From: Capsaspora owczarzaki ATCC 30864
Taxonomy: Eukaryota > Opisthokonta > Filasterea
DNA length: 64,000 nucleotides
Assembly (NCBI RefSeq): GCF_000151315.2
Contig: NW_011887304.1
Coordinates: 1-64,000, forward strand
Direction of reading: 5' to 3'
The position numbers and the translations under genes are program-made. The notes under the pieces were generated by a model that saw only the letters and a program-made list of their open reading frames with translations, was not told where the DNA came from and ran no database searches. Positions within the stretch are counted from its first letter, which is position 1. Each line of letters begins with the position of its first letter. Of the stretch, positions 44,601 to 56,359 are shown one piece after another.

Positions 44601-47600
44601 CATCCAAAGAGGCCATTCTGCAATGTGCAGTATCTGTCTTTGCCAGCATCACGAACGCTTGTGCGTCAGACGACTCTGCGTTTGCCGATCTGGCTGTGGC
44701 TCTCTATCGGGTGTACGCCAATCGCAGAGGCTTTTCTCACGTCCAGCTTGCTGCCAGTCCGTCGTCGTCGGAACTGATTGACCGCGCGTTGACCGCCGCT
44801 GGGCGAGCGCTGACGTTGCAACCAGGCTCGCCCGTTTACTGGAACATTGCTGGTGCTCTGTATATGGCGCTTGGCAAGGCCCAACAGGCACAGCATGCGT
44901 TGCTGACATCCATCAAGCTGGAGCACACAGTACGTAGTTTATAGCGAATGGGGGCGGGGGGTGGGGAGCGGGAAATCTCAAATTCTCAATTGACTTTCTT
45001 TGTGTGTGTGCTCTTCAAAACAGAATCCTGCTGCGTGGACCAATCTGGGCTTGCTGTACACGCACCTTTCGGTGCTCGAGCCAGCCAACTTTGCGTTCAA
45101 GGCTGTGCAGGCCATCCAACCGTCATACTCGCCGGCCTGGATTGGTCAATCGTTGGTGGCAGAGCGCTTTGGCATGGAGGAAGAGGCTGGAGATTTGCTT
45201 CGTCATGCGTCCGAGCTGGATCAAAACGTAAGTGTTTCAAAAAATGCAACCCCAAGTCAGGTGTCTCTCGTCGAGTCTCTATCTAACTGTTGGTTTTGTT
45301 GCTGCAGCCTGAGGCAGACGCAGGATACGCAAACTATGCGTATCGCTTCCATAACAGTGCCAAGGTCACTGCGGCTCGCGCGCCACTGTCTCTCGCCACC
45401 ACGGCCCTTGGTCGCTATGTTGCGCGCGAAACGCACAATGCTGCTGCTCGCAATCTGTACGGCGCGTTGCTGGAGCTCCAGGGTCTTTATGCTGCCGCTG
45501 CGGACGAATTCGCTACCGCTCAGCTCATTCTGGCTCTGCAGTCCACGGAAGCATCGGCTGACTGCCTTCCCAAAGTGATTGCCAACCACGCGCGTGTGTT
45601 GGTTCGGCTCGATCGCCTTGCCGAAGGTCAAGCCCTGTTTGATCGGCTCGGAGCGGCTCCTGTGGATGCCTTTGTGCTCGCCTCGCGCGCCCGGCTGCTG
45701 TTTGAGGCATGTCAGTGGGCGAATAGTGCTGCAGTCTATGCCCAGGCTCTCGATGCGGCGGTTTCGTCCAAGCAGCTCCAGCTTGCCTGCACCTGTACAG
45801 TTGCGCTCGCGCTGTGCAGCTACCGCCTGGGTGATGTACCTGCCGCCAGAAATCACCTGTTCCGTTGGTGAGTTGATGATGTTTTAGACTGAGGCAGGAC
45901 ATGTTGACGTGGGTATGCAAGTTGCTCACATTTGTCATCCAATCCGCGCCGCTCTCGGTTAGTCTCCAAATTGACAGTGGCTTCCAAAGCGCTCTGCTCT
46001 TGATGAGCGCTCTTGGCCTGCTTCATAACGACTTTACTCTTGCTCAGGCTGGTCTGAACGACTTTGGAAGGATTGCCCCGAATCTTCAAGCCGAGGCCGA
46101 GATCTGCAGTGCTGGCTTCCTTCATGCCTGTTTGTCACTACTACAGGTACCAAAGACGGGGATTCTACAATCTCGAAACGAGCCACACTTGCGGTGTCAT
46201 TGGAAAAGTCATTTTTTTTTTTTTTTGCTCTATTGTTGCTTCCTTGCTTTCAGGGCGATGCTGCTGCGTCGAAGGGCTTCCTCTCAAGACTCGTCTTCTT
46301 CTTCCCGCATCGACCCCAGCTCTGGACGTCACTCGCAAACTTCTTGGTCGAGTACGACAAGTCTGCCGCAGCATCCGCTAGTCACTTTGCGCTTTCGCCT
46401 CGCGGACAGCCCATCCACGTGTCGTCTGCCATTGTTGCCTGCGCGCGTCATGGGTGCAAGAATACAGAGTCGACCTCCAATCGAGTGGCGGGCGGAAGCA
46501 GCGCTTTGGCGGGCCCTTGGTTAAACCGAGAGGCCCACTTTGCGCTTGTTCAGACGGGTCGCGATGGAAACTCGACGCTTGCCTCTCCGACCGTCCTTGC
46601 AGAGGCCCTGCTTGTTTCGGGCCGCTCGACGCATCGCGGGCACATTCAAGACCCTCTGCGTGACGCGCTCGCCGCTGCCCAGATGGCCGTCCACACCAAC
46701 CCTAGCAATCTGGTTGCGTGGGCGGATCTTGCAGCCGCAACCTTGGCCGCTGATATTGCTCACGGCTACCGCACGGCTGCAAGTCGAGAGACGGCGGTGG
46801 GTGCGGCGGCACCGTGGCACGCCCCGCCGGCTGCGATTGGAGCCAAAGTCGCCAAGAGTGTCGATAGTGCATGCGAAGCTGCCGTGGCTACGCAATCCAT
46901 GTTGTCAACCTCTGCAGCGCGGCCAGTTCTGCAGCACACGACTCAGTTGTTGAAAAAGCTGCGACACAAGGTCATCTTGATGCGCGCAGAGTCCCTTCTT
47001 GGTGCTTGGACGTCTGGCAACCGCGCGGATGGCGATGCCTTGCTTGATGGTGCCCTTCAAGCCGTCAATTCTGTACTGCACGACGCGATCGCCAGCCAAG
47101 ACGTGGCAACAGCGCAGCTTGCTCAGCGCCAGTTGGCGCGCACCTTGCTGGTCGGAGGCCGACGGGAATTCGGGCTTGGCTCGCTCAAGCAGTGTGTAAA
47201 CCTGAATCCAGCGGATCTTGGCACGTGGCAGGACCTTGCCGTCGAGTACGCTGCTAGTCGGCAGTTTGTTGCCGCAGAGCTCTGTCTGCGCACGGCGTTG
47301 CGAGCGTCCGCGCCCACTGATGTTCCGAGGCGCGTGGCCATCCTGGCACGATTGTGCGTCATTGCTGTCAGGGCTGGCAAGGCTTCTCTGGCGCAAGAAA
47401 GCGAGCGAGAAGCCGCCAGACTTGATGGTGCATCGCCGTTGCTTGCGTTCTTGCGTGGATGGCTTGCCAGTCAAGGCACTGCGGCGGCGGACCTGAAAGC
47501 AGCCAAACGCTTCCTGCAAAGCAGCGTTTCCCGCTCCGAACCTCCGCTGTCCCCGCTCGCAGCCCACACTCTTGCTGCGCTTCTCGCTGCCCCAACGGCT

Positions 47601-47690
47601 CAGGAACGGTCGGCCGACGACCAGGCCTTGCTGACGGATTGTCAGCAGCTTGTGGTCAAGTACTCTGGTCCTGGCTTCCCGTTCCACTGA
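41660..47690 (+). CDS. TTC37: SKI3/TTC37, TPR scaffold of the Ski complex
   Basis: Five exons: 41660-44929, 45024-45227, 45308-45867, 45963-46146, 46254-47690; 1884 aa. SKI3 is the TPR scaffold that joins the SKI2 helicase and SKI8, feeding RNA to the cytoplasmic exosome. Tetratricopeptide repeats run along the whole chain, for example SAAWRCLADTYIAQGKYIAS and SPVYWNIAGALYMALGKAQQ. The best match to animal TTC37 is exon 2, with AAWTNLGLLYTHLSVLE, PSYSPAWIGQSLVAERFG and LLRHASELD. The C-terminal part continues the family pattern (NPADLGTWQDLAVEY). The chain is longer than human TTC37 because of Ala/Gln/Ser-rich inserts near 55-80, 110-140 and 410-450. All introns are short and GT-AG; exon 1 alone codes 1090 residues. 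The start at 41660 follows a CA-rich leader and begins MDHRAELKRARKLLSSDP, an opening TPR helix. Confidence 0.92.
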
Positions 47691-47821
47691 TGATTGTCAC
47701 GAGCACTGGATTATTGTGGGGGGGGGGGACGAAGGTGGTCATCCAATCGCAATACAACAGCGGTTTTAGTGCAAGCATTTGAAATTTACATTGTTTCAAC
47801 GGACAGAAGCGTGTGCAAAGT

Positions 47822-48482
47822 TTATTTGTACGATAACTGTGTATGGCGCGTGGTTGTGTGTGTGATTGGCAAATCTCCGGGCTGTGGTGGCGTGCGATTA
47901 TCATCAATGGTCGTATTGCATCGAAGTTGCCACAAGCTGGAGATGGTGTTCGCGTCGAGACAGTTTCCGTTGATGTTGAGCACATTGAGCGATTTCAGCG
48001 GCCCGAGCACAGTTGGTACATCAATGCTGACAATGTCATTGCCACTGAGATCGAGTGACTCGAGTCCAGTGAGCGTGGAAATCACGTCTGGAAGTTGTGT
48101 GAGCTTGTTTCCCGCCAGATTGAGCGATCGCAGCTCTGACAGCGCGCCCATTTCGTCGGGTAGACTTGTGAGCTTGTTTCGCGCGAGACTGAGCACTGTT
48201 CGATTGGGGGGGGGGAAGTCAAAGGGTGAGCACTCTTGGTTCAATCCCCACTACTCAATTCGAGCCCAAGTCCACACCTTGGACGTGGGCCAGCTGCGCA
48301 ATCTTGGGGGTCAGCTTGGACATGATGTTGTCGCTCAGATCAACGGACGTGACTTTGACCTCGCGGACGAGCGTGAAGACGCCGAGCGGGAGCGACGTGA
48401 GCTGGCACGCGCTCAGGTCGAGCTGTCCAGTCGACCACGCATCGTTGCAGCGGAGTGCGACTCGCGCAGCCTCGGCAGCCAT
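47822..48482 (-). CDS. LRRC20: Small leucine-rich repeat protein, LRRC20-like
   Basis: Two exons read leftward: 48482-48278 and 48195-47822; 192 aa. It begins AAEAARVALRCNDAWSTGQL and then has DLSACQLTSLPLG, a capping repeat that matches LRRC20 (LDLAECKLVSFPIG). At least five leucine-rich repeats follow, such as LSLARNKLTSLPDEMGAL, LRSLNLAGNKLTQLPDVIS and LESLDLSGNDIVSI. The intron is short (82 nt) and falls inside a repeat. No signal peptide, membrane helix or enzyme domain is present, so it is likely a cytosolic binding protein of unknown role. It is tail-to-tail with the SKI3 gene, 131 bp apart. Confidence 0.85.
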
Positions 48483-48734
48483 CTTGAAGAAGTGTCAAGT
48501 CGTGCGTGCTGCAGTGCAACAACGAGTAAAAGAGTAAAAGTCTGAAATCGGAGATTCTCAAATCAAAGGAGAGACAAAATGGGGATTTTGATGATCTGAG
48601 ACAAAAAAAACTGAGCTTGGACAAAAAAAGACAAACCGTAAATGAAGACAAGAAACAAAAAGACAACAATCCTAAAAACAAAAGCAAAAAAGAACAGATC
48701 CAAAAAGCAAAAAAAAAAAGGCTGGATTGGCGCC

Positions 48735-51700
48735 TCAGCTCAACCGAACGTTCGACCCAAAGACAGACCCAGAGGACGGACTGTGCGAGACGGTGGTGTC
48801 GCCGCCGCCAGAGCGCCGTGTATACTCGGATGCAGAACGGCGCATGACGCGGTCGCGAAACTTTTTCATCTTGGTCAGGAGCACTCCTCGGCGCGTTACG
48901 GCTCGCGAGACCTCTTCCGGGGAAATTTCGAACGCGGGCGGGTCGAAGGGCTTGATTTGCGCTTCCGGCTCAACTTGCCAAACGCCATGATCGGTCACCC
49001 AAGGATCTTCGAGGGCCTCGGAGGCGGTGGGGCGTTGATCGGGATCTTTGGACAAGAGTCGTGTAATCAAGTCTCTGAGCTCGGGTGGCGTCTCAGCAAA
49101 GGTATCATCCACAACCAGCGGAGTCGGTGTGACTTCCACGGCTTTAGCAGCTTTGACGGGTCGTTTGGAAGCGGACGAGTACGACCGGCCAACCTTGGCG
49201 AGAGCCGGCGGCGAGTGCGGTCGATGTTGCTCTTGAGGCACTTGCAGCGACGACTGCACCGGTGCTGGCGATTGTGCTCGTTGTTGTGGAGATTGCTGTG
49301 GCGCGAGTTCGCTCGTGTCGTGAGGATTGGCAAACTCGAGGACGCGACGAGAAAGGACCACTGTGTCGGGGAAGGGCGGCAGCTCTTGTGTTTGAATGTT
49401 TTCGTACAGCTTGAACAGTGAGTCGCCCGTGAAGGGAACATGGCCAGTGGTCATGACGTGCAACACACAGCCGAGTGCCCAGATGTCGCACCGGAATCCG
49501 TCAAACATGGCTCCTGTGGTCATCTCGGGTGCATGGAAGGCGGGAGTGCCAGCAGTATCTCGCATGACGTTGCTGGTCGGATTGACGATGCGGGACACGC
49601 CAAAGTCGGTGATTTTCACTCGGCCTTCCAGCGTCAACAGCAAATTGTCCGGCTTGATGTCGCGATGGATGATACGGTGGTAGTGCAAGTACTGCATTCC
49701 CTGCAGCACATCGCGAAAGATGGAGCGCGCACGCTCCAGCACAAGCGGTCGGTCTGGCACACGGCGCAGCATGTCTTGCAGCGAGCCGCCAGGAACGTAC
49801 TCGAGCACCAGACAGATGAAATTGTTCTCGGGGTCATCAATCACCTCAAAGAGCCGAACCAGGCATGGGTGCAACAGTCGCTTCATGACAGCAATCTCTT
49901 GGTGAACGGGATCGAACGCGTCGAGGTGGGTCGGGGTCAACTGTGCTCGAGCCACTCGACCGCCAGCTGACAAACCGGGTGGACAAGACGCCGGTGCGGT
50001 TGGTGGTGGAGTTGCAGCTGCAGCAGCTGCGCTTGAAGCAACGATAGACGGCAATGTCTGAGAAGCACCGGCAGCGGTTGGAGGCGGCGTCGGTGTACTC
50101 GAAAAGTTGGTGTTCGAGAAATCACCAGAATTGCGCGAGGTACTCGAGTTGGAGGTGGTTGACAGCGATGCGGCGCGGTGATAGAGAGAGCGTTGCTGAG
50201 ACGGCGATCGTGTCAGCAAAGCGATGGGAATACCGTTGGGCAGGACACCATCTGCGGCCGCGGTTGTGGTCACGAACGAGTTTTGCCCGCCACTACCACC
50301 GCCAGCAAATGCAGCAGAAGAGGCAGAAGGAACAGCACCCGAGTCGTGCGATGGTGATTTTGGCGGGGCATGACTGGGCGAACCGACAGCCAGAGTCGCG
50401 TGTGCGAGTAGCTGTGCAGCAAAGCTAGTCTCCGTGCCAGCGGCTGATGGAAAGCGATTGCCGCCACCATTGATTAAAATGTCACTCGCATTATCGTTCG
50501 CGCGTTGCAGCCAGCTGGAACGCGGAGAAGAGTTGCTCGGCGACGCATTTCCCAACCCACAGGTCGCCGCCATGAAGGCTGGTCCCTGTAGGCTTCGTCG
50601 ATGATTGCGCAGGCGCTGCTTGTTGCACATCTTTAGCGCAAACTGCTGATTTGTCTCGCGGTGGGTGACAAGCTTGACTTTACCAAACGATCCGCGCCCA
50701 AGGCCGGACAAGACAACGTACTCGTTGAGCATTTTGCGCCCAGTGGCAGAGTCCACCTCCTGCAGCATGCTAGTTGTCTCTCGAACGATGGACGACGCTG
50801 TCGACGAGTCAGTCGAGTCATACATGAGCAACGAGCTGGTGGAAGTGGTTGCAGACATGTCTCGGCTGCCAGATCGACCGGACGACGGGGTAACCAGGTC
50901 GTAAAAGCTGCGACTCCGTTGTCGCATTACAGGGGGCGTGTACTCTGTCGCCGTCGATGCTCCGGGCGCACTGGCAGGCGTCCTCAACTTTCCGCTTTCC
51001 TTCCCGCCAGTTGAGCTTCGTCCGCGGGCAGGGGGCAAAGATTTCTGGATGGTTTTTAACAACAAAAAATAGAGACACGATTGAGTGAGTCTCTTGCAAC
51101 AAGTTGTGACGAAGATTTACCAATCATTCAAAGCAGAATGCAGAAACTGGGCCATAAATGGGAGAATTCTCAAACGGCAGAACGAGAGCGCTTCGAAAAT
51201 GCGTTGAAGCAGCCGCTGTTTGTGACGACCGTCCATATTTCTCTTGTAAGCAAAGTCTCGTCGTAAGCGACTGTTGGGACTGCTGCAGGCTGACGCTGAC
51301 ACGACGTCGTCGGGGGGGGGGAGTTGCCCTTTTCCCTCTTTTTTGTTTAAATTCTTCCATCGCATCAGCCAACCCCGCCTCCCCTCCTCAGACACGCACA
51401 TTCCCAAATCCCCATTCACTTGTGACCTTCCACGCTCCCCCCCCCCCTCCCTTCTTCTTCCTCGGTGTGAGTTCATTCTGCACGCGATCTGCGCTCACGA
51501 ATATCACCCGAACATTCATTCAACTGTTTTTTTTTTTTTTCTTTATTTTTTTCTTTTTTTTTCCATTTTGCTCTTTGAGCTTCTGACGCTGCGTCCGTTG
51601 TTGCGACGCGATGCACTTGAGCGACGACAGCGACGCACAAACGAACAACGGGCGAGTCATCGAAGGGGAAGGGCGAGCAGAGTGCGATGTGAGTGGTGAG

Positions 51701-52112
51701 TGTGAGTGTGTGTGGGACTCGAGCCACAAACACAACAAACCGGAAAATATGAAAAAAAAATCCAAACACTTTTTGTTACATTGTAGTTGGCGGCTGTCGT
51801 TGCAGTGTTCTGCAGCAGTGTGGCGGCTGATGAGGGGTGCTCTGATGGCTGCAGCGGCACTGGGCTTGCGTGTGGCTGCTGCGGCGGCGGCTGCGGCTGG
51901 GACGAGGGCACCGGCTGAGACGCGTTGGAGCGACCGTCATCGTCATGAGCAACCGCCGACGCCGACGACGGATCTAATGCGGGTGCCTCTGCTGCTGGTG
52001 TTGCTGCTGCTGTTGCTGCTGCTGCTGCTCTGGCGGCCGGTCCAGGCGCAGTAGCCGCAGACGACGACGACGACGACGCTGAGCCACTCCGCCGCCGGAA
52101 TCGCGAGAGCAT
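48735..52112 (-). CDS. CaMKK-like serine/threonine kinase
   Basis: Two exons read leftward: 52112-51780 and 51044-48735; 880 aa. CaMKK-family kinases phosphorylate AMPK, CaMK and related kinases. The glycine loop is LSGLGRGSFGKVKL (about 225-234), with the ATP-binding Lys in FALK (249). A Ser/Gly/Ala-rich insert of about 220 residues follows before VHQEIAVMKRLLHP. An insert here is the hallmark of CaMKKs, though it is shorter in animals. Then come HRDIKPDNLLL, DFGVSRIV and DTAGTPAFHAPE, close to the CaMKK TAGTPAFMAPE. A second Gln/Pro/Ser insert sits late in the C-lobe, before LLSKDPDQRPT and DPWVTDHG. The tail (SPEEVSRAVTRRGVLLTKMK) aligns with the autoinhibitory and calmodulin-binding end of CaMKK2. 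Exon 1 codes only a low-complexity N terminus (MLSRFRRRSG); it is chosen because exon 2 opens in phase 0 at a CAG acceptor with no ATG close by. Confidence 0.87.
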
Positions 52113-52664
52113 CCCCGTTCGAGGTTTGAGTTAGGAGTGAGTCGATCGATTGAGTGATGGGGATTTTCGGGGCTCCTCCTTCTTTGTTCCCGCTCTGAAT
52201 CTCTCAAACAAAATAGAAATGAGAAAAATAGAAAAAAGAGAGAGAGAGAGAGAGCGCGCGAGCAAAAGGAAGAGCCTCGCGTGGTGAGTTGTGGAAAAAT
52301 GCAAAAAAAAAACTCAGACGCAAAAATCAGAAACAGAATTGCAACTGGAAGTTTCAGAAATCGGCCAAAACAAGCGCCTTTGGGAAGCTCGTTGCCAAGG
52401 TGTGCAGACGTCGGCCACCAGGATGCGCTTTTGTCTTGAGTTGCTGTGCACTACGAGTGTACCACTTGCAGTCGGGGGGTCCATCCCACGAGGACGAGAG
52501 CACCCAACAGAGCAGATTTGCTTCAAGTCGAGCAAACACAAATCCTTTGATTTTTTTGATTTTTGATTTTTTTTTTTTTTTTTTTGATTTTGATTTTTTT
52601 TTTCACTCTTTGTTTTTTTTTCAATCTTTTTTTTTTTTTTTTTTAACTACCTTTGACAACCACC
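52113..52664. promoter_or_regulatory. Divergent region between the CaMKK-like and SHB-like genes
   Basis: 552 bp with the 5' ends of both genes. It is T-rich on the right, with several T runs just before the SHB-like ATG. Regulatory function is inferred from layout only. Confidence 0.45.
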
Positions 52665-53284
52665 ATGGTCAACTTTTTCCGCAAGAAGGAGGACAGCGGG
52701 CCTCCTGCGCCGCTTGCGTCGACGCTGAGCGGCAGCCACGGCAACCCGCAATCGCCGGGCTCGAGCTCGTCCGGGTCGTCCGTGGGCAGCAACGGCAGCA
52801 GCAACCAGCGGCAGACCTTCGCAGGCACCTCGTCCTTCACCCTGCCCCAGCAGCAGCCGACGCCGCCGCTGGACGCCCGGGGCTCGCTCGGCGCTCTTCC
52901 AGGCATCAAGCAGCCCATCCGCCCCGTGAGTGGCCTCCTCGCTCACACACACACACACGCACACACACAAAACCGCTGCTAACTCTCGTTTGCTGCTTTA
53001 GTGGAGCTTTCTTTTTTTTTTTTTTTTTTTTGTTCTGTTTCCTTTTTGCTTCCCACTTCGTCTCGTGTTGCTCTGTCTCTCCATTGTTTGTTACTTGTGC
53101 CCCAGCTAGCCTCCTTCTCTCTCCTTCTCTCCTTCTCTCTCTCCTTCTCTCTCTCCTTCTCTCTCTCTCCACGCACGATTCACTCGCTTGCTTTGCGAAT
53201 CCTTGCACTTTTTTTTCTTCTTCTTCTTCATCTTCTTCTTCACTCACATCCAATGGTCCCGTTGCTCTTGCTCCTCTCGCTCGA

Positions 53285-53364
<80 letters not shown>

Positions 53365-56107
53365 AAGGAGCAGCAGCGTTGGCATCAGCAGACACGAGCA
53401 GCTCCCACTTCAACCGTTTCGTCAGCGAGTCGCAGACAGACGTGAATGATGTGCTGTAGTCAGCCATCCATCCATCGCGCTTCCCCACTCCTTCTCATCC
53501 ACACCATGCTTTCGTCGCTCGGTTCGATTCTTGTCTGTTTCCATTGCATCACGTTGCGTCCATCGCAACCTGCAACAAACCTCCAGCAGCAAGTCAAACA
53601 CGGCAAGCGAAGCAACGAAACGAACGAAACCATTGAAACAAAGCAACCCTTTTTTGTTTTTTATTTTTTATTTTTTATTCTATTTTTTATTTTTTATTTT
53701 TTTTTCTATTTTATTTTACCCATAAAAAGTCAAACGCGACCTTAAAATGGATTTTGAACGGAGAATGAAACTAAAAAACGCCGCTCGTTTGTGCAACGTG
53801 GGTGTGATTGAATGACAGAATGAACGAGTGAACAAAGTGCGAGCGAAAGGTGGGGCGAGCGGGGTTGGGGGGGAGGCTGGACCCGGAACGGCGGATCAAA
53901 AATGGCGGGAAACCTCCAGTCTGTCGCACCACCCTCAGCAAGACCGCTCAAAAGAAAAAAGACATGTCAAAGACATTGCTCTCTGCTTCAGCTTCAAACG
54001 ATATGCGGTGATTCGAGATAGAAGAGCGAGAGGAACAACCTTCAAAAAACACACACGCCTGCTCAAGAACCGACTTTGCGGACTCCGATCACACGATCAA
54101 GCTCATCCTCCAAACACACATGATAAGGCTCATACTCACATCCCTTTTTATCATTGAATCACTTGCAGAGCGATGCGGGAACACCACCACCCACGATGCC
54201 CCGATCAGGCGTCTCGGTTGCCGGCCAACCGCCTGTCGCCGCGCGCCCGGCAGCACCACCCGCGTCAGACCTGTACATCGATCCCAACGAAGACCAGGAC
54301 AACTACATTGCACCGCCAAGAGAAGCACTGCTCAAACGCTCGCCAAATTACCCACAGCAGCACGCGCCACCAGCCTTCCCATCGCGAGGCGGTCCCCCTC
54401 CTCAGACGGTGCCCCAAGCACAGCGCCCAGCAGTAGCAGCAGCTGGAGGCGCAGCGTCGTCCGATTACGACGACCCGTGGGACTCGACAGCCCCCGCGAA
54501 CGACCTGTACGATGCACCCGACGACGACCAGCGCGCCAAGCTTCGCAACTCGGCGGCGGTGGCGCGCAAAGCGCAACCTGCAGCTCTCCCGTCGCAGCCT
54601 GCTGCTGCTGCTGCTGCTGCTCGTCCGGGCGGCGACGATTACGACGACCCTTGGGATGCAGCCGCGCCTGCCGTGCCAGTACGCGGTGGCGTTATCGGCA
54701 CGCAGCCACTCCCGCCTCACTCGGCGGCCTCTGCCAACAAGGGGCCCAAGCCACCCAAGCCCAGCAAAGCCGCTACGACCGAGTCCAGCTCCGACTATGA
54801 CGACCCGTGGGATGCGCAAACCCCTGCCCAACCACATGCGCCGGCACCCGTCGCCGCGCGTGCCGCCCCTACAACCGCAGCCAACTCTGATTACGACGAC
54901 CCGTGGGACGCCCAACCGACACTCAATCTTGGCCGCGGAAACCCCGCCCCAGTGCCTTCGCACGCTGCAGCTCCCCGACAAGCAGCACAGGCTCCTGCGC
55001 CCGCCGCTGCCAATTCAGACTATGACGACCCCTGGGACGCCCAACCACAGCCTCAGCAGCCGCAGCAGCCGTCGGCGGTCGTCCGAGGCCCCGTACCCGC
55101 CCCTCCGCGCTCGTTCGTCCCTGCAGCCGCCGGTGCCGGAGGTATTCGGCGACCCTCCCCGGGCCCGCAATCGCCAGTGTCCACGCCAGTTGCCCCACGA
55201 GGCGGCCCTTCCCCAACCGCCCAACAACCACCCCGCTTCCCTGCCGCCCCAACGCCAGCAAACCCATCAGACAACTACATTCAGGATTTCAACGAGCCTC
55301 CGCCCCGAGTTCCCCAAAACCAAGGGCGGCCTGCTGCCAACCCCCCGCCACCAATCACCACCCGACCCAGTACCGTCGGGCGTGCGGGAGCGGCTGCGCT
55401 TGCGGCTGCCGCCGCCACACAAGCCCCTCCGCCCCTTCCTGCTGGCGGCCCGCCCGGAACTGTTGGCCGCTCGGGCATGCCCGGTTCCGTTGGTCGGGCT
55501 GGCTCGCAGAATTTCGCTCCTCCAGTCCCCGTCTCATCGCGCCCCTCTCTCCCAACCTTCAACAACGCACCAGGCCCCCAGGACTCGCTCGAGTCGCAGT
55601 TGTAAGTCTGGGACACCACCACCGAGGCGATGGAGATTTTTGTATCTGCGAAAACGTTACTCATTGTTGTCTTTGAAATTTTGTGCAGGTGGTTCCATGG
55701 CGCCATCAATCGAAATCAGGCACATTCACTCTTGATCAGCCGTCCCGATGGCAGCTTCCTTGTGCGCGCCAGCGAGAGCAAATCCAACGAATGCTCATTG
55801 TCCATCAAGTATGCGTTTGGTTGTGTTGCTGCGTGCTTTGTTGTGCTTTGTTCGTCTTGTCCCCCTCCCCCCGGGGTGCGATTCGTTAGTTATGGAGGTC
55901 TGACTTTTGTGTGTCTGCGACTTTGACAGGAATGGAGCGGATGTTATTCATATGCGCATCAAGCCGCGACCAGACAACACGTATATTCTTGGCGAGCACA
56001 GCAAGCCTTTCGACACTGTGCCGCTAATGATTGCGCACTACTCGCAGCACCGACTGAACATTAAGGGCGCAGAACATATTGTGCTGAACAACCCAGTCCT
56101 TGTTTGA
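52665..56107 (+). CDS. SHB-family SH2 adaptor with repeated YDDPWD motifs
   Basis: Four exons: 52665-52925, 54169-55601, 55689-55808, 55930-56107; 663 aa. SHB-type adaptors bind activated tyrosine kinases through SH2 and offer phosphotyrosine sites to other SH2 proteins. Exon 1 codes a basic start (MVNFFRKKED) and Ser/Gly-rich sequence. Exon 2 is Pro/Ala-rich and holds five copies of DYDDPWD at about residues 185, 243, 295, 327 and 370. It also has DLYIDP, DNYIAPP and DLYDAP. The SH2 domain (about 566-663) has ESQLWFHGAINRNQ, GSFLVRASES with the phosphotyrosine-binding Arg, and PFDTVPLMIAHYSQHRLNIK. It ends GAEHIVLNNPV, which matches the C terminus of animal SHB/SHF (GAEHLSLLYPV). Intron 1 (1243 nt) contains a CT microsatellite. 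The domain order (tyrosine motifs, then C-terminal SH2) is that of SHB. Confidence 0.92.
53288..53361. repeat. CT microsatellite in intron 1 of the SHB-like gene
   Basis: About 37 CT units. Confidence 0.9.
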
Positions 56108-56359
56108 ACACGCACAGCAATGAAAGCAAAGCAAAACAAAAAAAATGACGTCGTTATTGTTGGTTGGTGGTTCTTGTTGTTGTTGTTTGTTTGTTCGATT
56201 AGATTGGTACGTTGTGTTTGTTTTCGCTTTTTCGTTTCGTTTGGCGGGGGGACGCTGGGGTGCTACAATGACCAAGAACAATGAATGGATTGTTGAATTG
56301 AACAATGATAAGAACATCACAAGACAAAACAAAAAAAAAAGGACACAGCCGCCACGCAA

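Noticed and set aside
51128-51240. Alternative first exon of the CaMKK-like kinase (MDGRHKQRLLQ)
   Set aside because: Joining its donor to the kinase exon makes a stop codon; the exon at 52112-51780 joins in phase.
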